Positions 8,060-14,614 of a stretch of 64,000 bases of DNA are shown here, one piece after another. The position numbers and the translations under genes are program-made. The notes below the pieces were generated by a model. That model saw nothing but the letters and a program-made list of their open reading frames with translations. It made no database searches and had not been told where the DNA came from. The stretch's first letter is position 1. Each line of letters begins with the position of its first letter. The stretch comes from Candidatus Rokuibacteriota bacterium (GTDB lineage: Bacteria; Methylomirabilota; Methylomirabilia; Rokubacteriales; CSP1-6), in contig QHRW01000106.1 of the NCBI GenBank assembly GCA_003220265.1, positions 62,001-126,000 of the forward strand. The letters are read 5' to 3'.

Positions 8060-9418
8060 CTAGGCGCGGCTGCGGATGCGGTGAATCTCTTCCACGCGCT
8101 TGTGGGCTTCCTTGAGCGCCGCCTCCGGCGAGAGCCCGCCCACCACGATGCGGCCGCCCATGTCGCAGAGGATGTACTGGGCCTGCACCTCGATCGCCGC
8201 CGGCGTGATCGGGCCCGGATAGCCGATCCACACGCCGCGCAGGATGTTCTGTAGCATGCCCTCGTAGTTCGGGTTCGTCTTCCAGTACGGGTGCTCGGCG
8301 CGCACCTTGTAGACGGGCCCCGCCTGGCCGCTGCACGCCTTCATGTATTCCTCGAAGCGCTTCTCGTCCTCGACCCAGCGCACGAGGTCTTCGGTCAGCT
8401 CGGCGTGCTTGCTCGCCTTGAAGAGACCCCAGGTGTACGGGTTGGAGGCGACGAACGCGCCGGCCGGTCCGCCCGGCGTCAGGAGCACCTGCGTCTTGTC
8501 GTACAGCGGGTGGTTCTTCGCGCCCATGGCGTAGTAGAGGCTCGCGCCGTTGTTGGTGCACACGAGCTTGCCGGCCATGTACGCCTCGTTGTTGCTGACG
8601 TCGGTCCACGACATCACGCCGGGCGGCTGCACCTTGTGCTTCTGGATCGTGTCGACGGCGAACTGGATCGCCGCCAGGTTCTGCTTGAGGAACGTCGTGG
8701 CGAGCGCGGGCTTGCCGTCCTTGTCCCAGGTCCCCCCGCCGTAATCCCAGAGGATGTTCTGCATGAAGCCGTTGCCGTCGTCGCAGCGGTTGAGCGTCTG
8801 GCCGAAGCCCCACAGGTCCTTGGACGGATCCTGGCACTTCCTGGCGACGTCGAGGACGTCGGGGTCGTAGACCTTCGGCATCTTGAGGCCCTTCTCGGCG
8901 ACGAGGTCCTTGCGGATGTGCAGGCCGCCGCCGAACACCAGCCGCGGGATGCCGGAGTACTGGCCGTCGAGCTGCACGACGCGCTCGGCGAAGGGCAGCA
9001 TGCCGCCGCGCGCGGCGGCGAGATCCTTGGCCAGCTTGGTGACGTCGCGCAGCGCAGGCCGGTAGCGCATCGGCCCCTGGTAGTTCATCTCGGCGATGTC
9101 CGGCGGGTTGCCGGCCTCGACGGCCGCCACGAACTTCTGCTCGCGGTCGCCGAAGGTGGCCCAGTCGAACTCCACCTGCACCTTGCGCTCGGCCGCCCAC
9201 GCCTCCACCTGCTTGGCGAGGATGTCGTTGCCCGCCGTCACGTAGCTCTTGAACAGCCACACGCGCAGCTTGGGCCCCTGCGCGTGCGCCATCGAGCCCA
9301 GCACGTGCAGGCCGGCCGCGGCGGAGCCGGTGACGATGGCGCTGCGCCGCAGGAACTCGCGGCGTGAGATCAGGTGAGCGTCGAGCTGTTCAGCAAGCGC
9401 ATGCAGGCGGCGATCCAT
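8060..9418 (-). CDS. ABC extracellular solute-binding protein with Tat signal
   Basis: This is a 452-residue family-1 (sugar-type) binding protein. A twin-arginine signal (SRREFLRRSAIVTGSAAAG) starts near residue 18, so it is probably exported folded. The body has the usual two-lobe text (GNPPDIAEMNYQGPMR, MPFAERV-like segments, YDPDVLDVARK). GAGGAGG just upstream supports the ATG at 9418. It is the first gene of the operon with two permeases and an NHL protein. Its promoter region is occupied by the tandem repeats at 9476-9838. Confidence 0.9.
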   Translation of the reverse strand: MDRRLHALAEQLDAHLISRREFLRRSAIVTGSAAAGLHVLGSMAHAQGPKLRVWLFKSYVTAGNDILAKQVEAWAAERKVQVEFDWATFGDREQKFVAAVEAGNPPDIAEMNYQGPMRYRPALRDVTKLAKDLAAARGGMLPFAERVVQLDGQYSGIPRLVFGGGLHIRKDLVAEKGLKMPKVYDPDVLDVARKCQDPSKDLWGFGQTLNRCDDGNGFMQNILWDYGGGTWDKDGKPALATTFLKQNLAAIQFAVDTIQKHKVQPPGVMSWTDVSNNEAYMAGKLVCTNNGASLYYAMGAKNHPLYDKTQVLLTPGGPAGAFVASNPYTWGLFKASKHAELTEDLVRWVEDEKRFEEYMKACSGQAGPVYKVRAEHPYWKTNPNYEGMLQNILRGVWIGYPGPITPAAIEVQAQYILCDMGGRIVVGGLSPEAALKEAHKRVEEIHRIRSRA

Positions 9419-9475
9419 GGGACCTCCTCGGCAAGTGCGCCTGTTCTATCACGGCCGGGCTGTCCTGACAACTTA

Positions 9476-9838
9476 GGTGGGGGCCCCGACATGGCCCCCA
9501 CACCCCCAACGTTCGGGCGGCCCCGGCCAAGCCGAGGCCGCCCTCGTCAACGGTCAGCCGAGTACTGGGTGGGGGCCCCGACATGGCCCCCACACCCCCA
9601 ACGTTCGGGCGGCCCCGGCCAAGCCGAGGCCGCCCTCGTCAACGGTCAGCCGAGTACTGGGTGGGGGCTCCGACAGGGCCCCCACACCCCCAACGTTCGG
9701 GCGGCCCCGGCCAAGCCGAGGCCGCCCTCGTCAACGGTCAGCCGAGTACTGGGTGGGGGCCCCGACATGGCCCCCACACCCCCAGCGTTGGGGCGGCCCC
9801 GACAAAGCCGGGGCCGCCCTCGTCAACGGTCAGCCGGT
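9476..9838 (+). repeat. Four tandem 92-bp units of a two-hairpin repeat
   Basis: Equivalent CCCC tracts fall at 9484, 9576, 9668 and 9760, giving an exact 92-bp period. Each unit has hairpin 1 (arms GTGGGGGCC and GGCCCCCAC around CCGACAT) and hairpin 2 (arms GGCGGCC and GGCCGCC, inner CGGC-CAA-GCCG), followed by the shared tail CTCGTCAACGGTCAGCCG. Copies 1 and 2 are identical. Copy 3 has small changes in hairpin 1. Copy 4 differs in hairpin 2 and in its 3' end. The block fills the gap between the stop at 9838 and the binding-protein gene at 9418 and contains no convincing gene. Confidence 0.95.
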
Positions 9839-10143
9839 TACACGGAGCAGGTGACGAGACCGAACCGGTCGCACTGATCGCAGTCGCCCGTGCCGCGCTC
9901 GAAGCTGTCGTGATCGCCGGCGATCGCGACGGCGGCGCGCTCGACCGCGAGCACGTCGAGGCGGAGGACGAAGGCCAGGCAGGCGTCGCAGTAGGTGGCG
10001 CCGCTCTCGAGCCGAAGAAAGTGCGCGATGTTGCCTTCGAAACTGCCGTCGTCGGGGATGGCGATGGCCTGGTTACGCCATCGAGGGGACGCGGATCCCG
10101 ACCGACTCCAGGCGCGGCCGCATGCGCTCGGTGAGCAGGCCAA
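9838..10143 (-). CDS. Small CxxC...CxxC zinc-ribbon-like protein
   Basis: The supported part (about 78 residues) begins near IPDDGSFEGNIAHF and carries ATYCDACLAF and later GDCDQCDRFGLVT, that is two CxxC pairs with the spacing of a small zinc-binding domain. The only standard in-frame start is a TTG at 10143, which makes the gene overlap the end of the diiron gene by 71 bp. A rarer start nearer 10070 is possible, so the N-terminus is unsettled. It is downstream of and in line with the diiron gene. The function is unknown. Confidence 0.6.
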   Translation of the reverse strand: MACSPSACGRAWSRSGSASPRWRNQAIAIPDDGSFEGNIAHFLRLESGATYCDACLAFVLRLDVLAVERAAVAIAGDHDSFERGTGDCDQCDRFGLVTCSV

Positions 10144-11050
10144 TTCTCTGGAGATTGCCGAGCAGCGTGCCGTGCAGGTCCTTGCGGAACAGCTTCCGGA
10201 AGTGGGAGCCCTCGGCGCCGGCCGCGCGCTCGCGCCGGTGGCCGTGGATCTCCTTGATCTCGCGCTCGCTGAAGCCGACCTCCTGGTAGACCTGGGCCGG
10301 GAACTGGCCGGTGAGCGTCTTGACGAGCGCCCAGTGCGTGACCTCTTCCATCTCCTTGCGCTCGGCGTCGGTCATCTGGCCGACCACATCGGGCAGGCTG
10401 AGCATGCCGAAGCCCATGTGGCGCGATTCGTCCTGCAGGATGAGCTTGCACACCTGGCGCAGCAGCGGATCCTTCGACGTCTCGGCCAGCATGCGGAAGA
10501 GCGCGACGGCGAACGTCTCGGCCACCAGCTGCAGGCCGATCGTCTTCACGGTCCAGCGCTTGTCGGAGAGCAGCGTGTCGAACAGCTCCTTCTCGAACTC
10601 CGGCATGGGGTAGAGCCCGTCGCCGAAGCGCGTGGTGAGGTAGCGGTTGAGCACCTCGTTGTGGCGCGCCTCGTCCACCACCTGCGTGGCCTGGAAGAAC
10701 TTGGCGTCGGTGCCCGACACGGCCTCCACGAGCTGGCTGCAGACCAGCATGGCGCCGTGCTCGCCGTAGAGCAGGACACCCAGCCGCCACAGCGCGAACT
10801 TGCGATTGAGCTCGGAGCGCTGGGCCGGCGAGAGGCGATCCCAGAAGGGCGTGCCGTAGATGTCGATCATCTCGTCGGCCAGCACGCCCTGTTCGATGTC
10901 GAAGGGCTGCGTCCACTCGACGTCCTTGGAGACGTTCCACTGGTCGCGCTTGGCGTTCTCGTAGAGGCGCCGCAGGTCGGGCGCCTCGGTCGGATAGGCG
11001 TGCTCGAAGATCGTGTCGTGCTGCGCGCCGATGAGGTGGCTCTCGACCAT
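10073..11050 (-). CDS. Ferritin-like diiron protein
   Basis: This is a 325-residue helical protein with a four-ligand diiron pattern: a Glu in LYGEHGAML, EARH in VVDEARHNEV, a Glu in VAETFAVAL, and ESRH in LQDESRHMGFG. This is the layout of the ribonucleotide-reductase-like/AurF-like ferritin superfamily, whose members are often oxygenases or beta-hydroxylases. AAAGGA upstream supports the ATG at 11050. It is divergent from a TetR gene with a palindrome between them, so it is probably repressed by that protein. The substrate is unknown. Confidence 0.8.
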   Translation of the reverse strand: MVESHLIGAQHDTIFEHAYPTEAPDLRRLYENAKRDQWNVSKDVEWTQPFDIEQGVLADEMIDIYGTPFWDRLSPAQRSELNRKFALWRLGVLLYGEHGAMLVCSQLVEAVSGTDAKFFQATQVVDEARHNEVLNRYLTTRFGDGLYPMPEFEKELFDTLLSDKRWTVKTIGLQLVAETFAVALFRMLAETSKDPLLRQVCKLILQDESRHMGFGMLSLPDVVGQMTDAERKEMEEVTHWALVKTLTGQFPAQVYQEVGFSEREIKEIHGHRRERAAGAEGSHFRKLFRKDLHGTLLGNLQRIGLLTERMRPRLESVGIRVPSMA

Positions 11051-11066
11051 ATCCGGCTTTCCTTTC

Positions 11067-11085
11067 GAGTTCAGAAGCTGAACTC
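11067..11085. promoter_or_regulatory. Perfect palindrome, probable TetR operator
   Basis: Arms GAGTTCAG and CTGAACTC flank AAG in the 65-bp divergent spacer. On the + strand a TTCAGA at 11070 and TATGCT at 11093 are 17 bp apart and could form the promoter of the TetR gene, so the palindrome would cover its -35. The same palindrome lies between the other promoter and the diiron gene start. The palindrome is seen directly; TetR binding is inferred. Confidence 0.75.
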
Positions 11086-11115
11086 TGCGGTATATGCTAG
11101 GCGTCGGAGGATATC

Positions 11116-11823
11116 GTGTCAAGGGATGCCACGCTGCCGCCGACGCGCGCCGCCGTCCTGGACGAGATCGTCCGCGCGGCGGCGGCCGCCTTCGGCGAGG
11201 TCGGCTACCGGACGGCCACGCTGGACGCCATCGCCGAGCGCGCCGGTCTGTCCAAAGTCACCCTCTACCGCTACGTCTCGAGCAAGGAAGACCTCCTGTC
11301 CCTGGTGGTCGAGCGGACGATCGCCACGTTCCGCACGGGGCTGCGCGAGATCGTCGAGGAGCGGCGCCCGGCCGAGGAGACCCTGCGCCGCATCGTCCGC
11401 TTCCAGGTGCGCCTGCTCGCCGAGAACCTGGCCTTCCTGACGGTATTCTTCGCCGAGGAGAGCGGCCTGCCCGCGCCGATGGCCGCACAGGCCGCGCGCG
11501 CCAAGCGCGAGTACGACCGCACGATCGAGCGCGTCGTGCGCGAGGGCATCGAGGCCGGCCGACTGCGGCCGCTGCCGCCGATGCTGGTCGTCTTCGGCCT
11601 GCTGGGCATGTGCAACTGGCTCCACAAGTGGTATCGCCCGCAGGGCGCGCTCAGCCCCGAGCAGATCGCCGACGTCTTCGTCGATCTGCTCGAGCGCGGC
11701 TACCTCGCCGACCGCCCGGGCGCCTCGCGCGACGGCGACGCCCTCACGCGGATCGACAAGCGCCTGGGCCGGCTGGAAGCCGCCATGGCCGCGCCGCGCC
11801 GCCGCCGCACGCGCCGGTCGTAG
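11116..11823 (+). CDS. TetR/AcrR family transcriptional regulator
   Basis: This 235-residue protein starts at a GTG behind GGAGGATATC. The N-terminal helix-turn-helix is clear (FGEVGYRTATLDAIAERAG, then LSKVTLYRYVSSKEDLL, residues about 26-62), followed by the all-helical ligand domain and a basic C-terminal tail rich in Arg. It faces away from the diiron gene, with a 19-bp palindrome in the gap, so it likely controls both itself and that gene. The inducer is unknown. Confidence 0.9.
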   Translation: MSRDATLPPTRAAVLDEIVRAAAAAFGEVGYRTATLDAIAERAGLSKVTLYRYVSSKEDLLSLVVERTIATFRTGLREIVEERRPAEETLRRIVRFQVRLLAENLAFLTVFFAEESGLPAPMAAQAARAKREYDRTIERVVREGIEAGRLRPLPPMLVVFGLLGMCNWLHKWYRPQGALSPEQIADVFVDLLERGYLADRPGASRDGDALTRIDKRLGRLEAAMAAPRRRRTRRS

Positions 11824-11878
11824 TCCGCGCTGCTGCGTCGGGTACAATCCCGCCATCCTTCCCGAGCAGGAGACCACG

Positions 11879-12391
11879 ATGGCCAGAATCGAGCCGCTCG
11901 CGATCCACGACGTCGATGCCGATCTGCGCCCGGTCTGCGAGGAGTCCGAGAGCCAGATCGGAACGTCCGCCAGCACCCGGACCTATGCGAAGAACCCGGC
12001 CGTCCTGAGGGCGCTCGTCGCCTTCCGCGCCGCGCTGGCCAAGGAGAGCACGCTCGACCCCGTTCTGCGCGAGCTGGTGCGCCTCAAGGTCGCCGGCCTC
12101 AACGCCTGCCGGTACTGACTGAAGGCGCGCTATGCCGGGGCCCGGCATGCGGGACTGACGGAAGACAAGATCCAGGCGATCGAGGACGAGACGTCGGGGT
12201 TGCTGTCAGCGCGCGAGCGCGCCGCCGTGCGCTTCGCCGAGAAGCTGGCCGTCGATCACCGCAAGGTGGACGACGCGCTGTGGGTGGAGGTGCGGGCGCA
12301 CTTCTCGGAGGCCGAGATCATCGAGCTGACCGCGCACACGACGCTCTACATCGGCTTCGGACGGTTCAACGAGATCATCGGGCTGGAGTGA
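11879..12391 (+). CDS. AhpD-like (carboxymuconolactone decarboxylase family) selenoprotein, in-frame UGA
   Basis: Read through the TGA at 12116-12118, the frame gives 170 residues with selenocysteine at position 80. The local text is LNACRY-U-LKARYAG, so the UGA falls exactly where AhpD-family proteins carry the second Cys of the CxxC redox motif (Cys77-x-x-Sec80 here). The sequence after it (ARHAGLTEDKIQAIED, ARERAAVRFAEKLA, LTAHTTLYIGFGRFNE) is ordinary AhpD-family text with no further stop, so the UGA does not end the protein. A SECIS-like hairpin follows at 12128-12151. The predicted role is thiol/selenol peroxidase-type redox chemistry. The cell would need selA, selB, selC and selD elsewhere. 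Confidence 0.88.
12128..12151 (+). promoter_or_regulatory. Bacterial SECIS-like hairpin
   Basis: Arms AUGCCGG and CCGGCAU (12132-12138 and 12142-12148) close a GGC loop. A bulged U at 12131 and a lower CGC/GCG stem extend it. The loop begins 21 nt after the UGA, inside the usual window for bacterial SECIS elements, and contains G residues as expected for SelB recognition. The hairpin is seen in the sequence; SelB binding is inferred. Confidence 0.7.
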
Positions 12392-12397
12392 GTGAGG

Positions 12398-12427
12398 AGG
12401 CCGCCCCGGTCGAACCCGGGGCGGCCT
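12398..12427. terminator. Strong hairpin between convergent genes
   Basis: A perfect 12-bp stem (AGGCCGCCCCGG with CCGGGGCGGCCT) closes a TCGAAC loop, 6 bp after the selenoprotein stop and 5 bp before the aquaporin stop. There is no U-tract on either strand. It probably acts as a bidirectional terminator or 3' end stabiliser. Confidence 0.7.
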
Positions 12428-12432
12428 GCCTC

Positions 12433-13206
12433 TCAGTGCTTCTCGCGGGACGCGAAGAACTCGTGGACGCACGCAGCGAGCGCGGCGCCCGCCAGCGGTC
12501 CGACCCAGAAGATCCACTGATCCTTCCAGCTCCCCATGACGAACGCCGGCCCGAAGCTGCGCGCCGGGTTCATCGACGCGCCCGTCAGGGGCAGCGCGAA
12601 GAGCTGAGCGACGACGTACGTGAGCGCGATGGCGGCCAGACCCAGCGCCGCCGGACGCGACGAGCCCATGGTGGTGGCGAACATCGCCGACACCAGCATG
12701 AACGTCACCACGATCTCCGCCGTGAGGCCGCCGCCGAGCGTGACCCGCATCGCGAGGCCGTGGGCGCCGAGGTTGCCGAAGGTGCCGGCGGGAATGATGA
12801 GCGTCAGCAGGAGCGCGCCGGCCGCGGCACCCGCGCACTGCGCGATCATGTACATGACACCCTTCGTGAAGCTCATCTTGCGCGCCACCATCGCGGCGAA
12901 CGTCACCGCCGGATTCAGGTGGCCACCCGAGATGGGCAGCATGGCGGCGACGAGCAGCATGAAGGCGAGGCCGTGGGCGAGCGCGATCACGAGCATGCGC
13001 GCCGAGTCGAGCCGCTCGGCGAGCATCCCTGCGGTGATCGCGACCGTGCCGGCGCCGAGGACCACGAACAGTAGACTGCCGAGAAACTCGCCCATCAGCG
13101 CGCGGCGCGCCTCCGCGGACGCCAGCTCGTCCTTCACCGTCGTCGCGGGCGAGCGAAGCTTGACCACGACCATTCCGCGGTCATGCAACGCTTCGGTCTT
13201 CGCCAT
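12433..13206 (-). CDS. Aquaporin / MIP family channel
   Basis: This is a 257-residue channel with six helices and both pore half-helix motifs intact: GGHLNPAVTFA and GASMNPARSFGP. It conducts water or small neutral solutes across the inner membrane. An N-terminal cytoplasmic extension of about 35 residues precedes the first helix (GEFLGSLLFVVLGAGTVA). GGAGGGG upstream supports the ATG at 13206. The selectivity-filter residues cannot be assigned with certainty by eye, so water and glycerol specificity are not separated. Confidence 0.93.
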   Translation of the reverse strand: MAKTEALHDRGMVVVKLRSPATTVKDELASAEARRALMGEFLGSLLFVVLGAGTVAITAGMLAERLDSARMLVIALAHGLAFMLLVAAMLPISGGHLNPAVTFAAMVARKMSFTKGVMYMIAQCAGAAAGALLLTLIIPAGTFGNLGAHGLAMRVTLGGGLTAEIVVTFMLVSAMFATTMGSSRPAALGLAAIALTYVVAQLFALPLTGASMNPARSFGPAFVMGSWKDQWIFWVGPLAGAALAACVHEFFASREKH

Positions 13207-13453
13207 CGGGTTCCCCTCCTGAGCGGAGTTTTGACTCCGAGGCCGTCAGCGGGAGCATGAAGCGGGCCACGCGAAGGCAGCCGGATCGGCTTTGATTCCA
13301 AGCACTTGTGCGTCACGCTCGGGAAGCCTCCGGCGCGTTCTGTCACGCTGTCCGTGCCATCCTGAGCGCATGCAGGGAGCAATAGGTAGGCAGGCGTAAC
13401 GACGACGGGACGTTGCGCGGACCGGGGGCCATGGCATCCCCGTTGCGGGGCCG

Positions 13454-14614
13454 ATGTCGCCGGTGGCCGGGCCAATGCGAGCACGCCTCGTCGGATGGTC
13501 GGCAGCCGTCGCCTTCGCAGCGCTCACCTGCTCGTTCGTCGCCCTCGCTGACGCGGCGCCGGCCGCGTCACCGCGCGTCGTGTGGGTGCCGGAGTGGCGC
13601 CTCTACGTCCGCGAGGGCATCGACGTCGTGCACGCGCACGGCGTCTACTACCGCTATGACGCCGGGCGCTGGCAGGTCTCCCGCTCGCCGGACGGGCCCT
13701 GGGTCGCCACGCCGCGCGCGCGCGACGTGTCGCCGTCGAGCCGGATCGTGGACGTCGCGCTCCAGTACATCGGCGCGCCCTACGCGTGGGGCGGCGCGAC
13801 GCCGAGCGGTTTCGATTGCTCGGGCTTCGTCCGTTACGTCTACGCCGCGGTCGGCGTCGAGCTGCCGCACAACGTCGCCCAGCAGCATCGCCATGGCGTC
13901 GACGTCAGGCGCGAGGACCTCCAGCCCGGGGACGTCGTGTTCTTCGACCGGCTGCGGCACAACGGCATCTACATCGGTGACGGCCGCTTCGTGCACGCCG
14001 CCCGCACGCCGGAGTCGATCGTGATCTCCCACCTCGACGAGCGCTGGTATCGCAGCCGCTGGGTGGGCGCACGGCGGCTCCTGCCCAGAACCTCGGCCGC
14101 GCGCCGCGAGGAGGGATCAGCCGAGCGCGATGTCGAGCCAGCCGCGGGGCGTGACGGCGGCGCGCTCGTCCTCGCGCACGAGGACGGTCGTCGTCGCGGA
14201 CTCGAACAGCGCGGGGCCCTTCACCTCGTGGCCGGCGCCAAGCGCGTCGAGGCGGTACACGGGAATCTCCGTCCAGCCGCCGAGCCACACGCGACGCCGC
14301 GCGGGCGGCGCCAGCGCGCGCCCCGTGGCGACGGCCTCGTCGGCGGGCAACACCGGCAGCCGGCCGACCACCGCCACCCGCGCGTTCACGATGACCACTT
14401 CCTGCCCGGGCGCGCTGTAGGCGTAGAGCTCCTCGTGGCGCCGGTGGAAGCGCGCGGCGATCTCGTCGAGCAGGTCGGCGCGCGCGAGATCGACACCGGC
14501 GAGATCGACCGTGATCTCGAAGATCTGCTCCCCGTAGCGCATGTCGAGCGCGCGCCGCACCTCGATGGGGCCGTCGAAGCGGCCGAGCCGCCGTCTCCCC
14601 TCCTTCTCGAGTGA
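13454..14614 (+). CDS. NlpC/P60 peptidase with run-on C-terminus
   Basis: The first 215 or so residues form a secreted NlpC/P60 cysteine peptidase of the gamma-D-glutamyl-diamino acid endopeptidase type, which cuts cell-wall peptides. It has a signal peptide (VGWSAAVAFAALTCSFVALA), an SH3-like spacer, then AYAWGGATPSGFDCSGFVRY with the catalytic Cys and RHNGIYIGDGRFVHA with the His. After WVGARRLLPR, near 14090, the frame stays open for 170 codons, but these are the antisense of hyuA and do not look like protein. Either a stop was lost through a frameshift, or the gene really overlaps. The start may also be the ATG at 13475. Confidence 0.75.
   Translation: MSPVAGPMRARLVGWSAAVAFAALTCSFVALADAAPAASPRVVWVPEWRLYVREGIDVVHAHGVYYRYDAGRWQVSRSPDGPWVATPRARDVSPSSRIVDVALQYIGAPYAWGGATPSGFDCSGFVRYVYAAVGVELPHNVAQQHRHGVDVRREDLQPGDVVFFDRLRHNGIYIGDGRFVHAARTPESIVISHLDERWYRSRWVGARRLLPRTSAARREEGSAERDVEPAAGRDGGALVLAHEDGRRRGLEQRGALHLVAGAKRVEAVHGNLRPAAEPHATPRGRRQRAPRGDGLVGGQHRQPADHRHPRVHDDHFLPGRAVGVELLVAPVEARGDLVEQVGAREIDTGEIDRDLEDLLPVAHVERAPHLDGAVEAAEPPSPLLLE

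Noticed and set aside
9476..9838. CRISPR array
   Set aside because: The units are tandem and nearly identical over all 92 bp, so there are no variable spacers, and no cas gene is present.
11879..12391. Pseudogene with a nonsense mutation
   Set aside because: The TGA sits exactly at the redox Cys column, the downstream frame is intact and a SECIS-like hairpin follows, which together fit selenocysteine better.
12398..12427. tRNA T-arm (GGTCGAACCC-like text)
   Set aside because: The surrounding 70 bases do not form a cloverleaf; it is a single 12-bp hairpin between convergent genes.
13207..13453. Riboswitch in the aquaporin/NlpC spacer (a CAAAGCC word on the minus strand)
   Set aside because: Only one short word resembles GEMM-I; the partner blocks and stems are missing.
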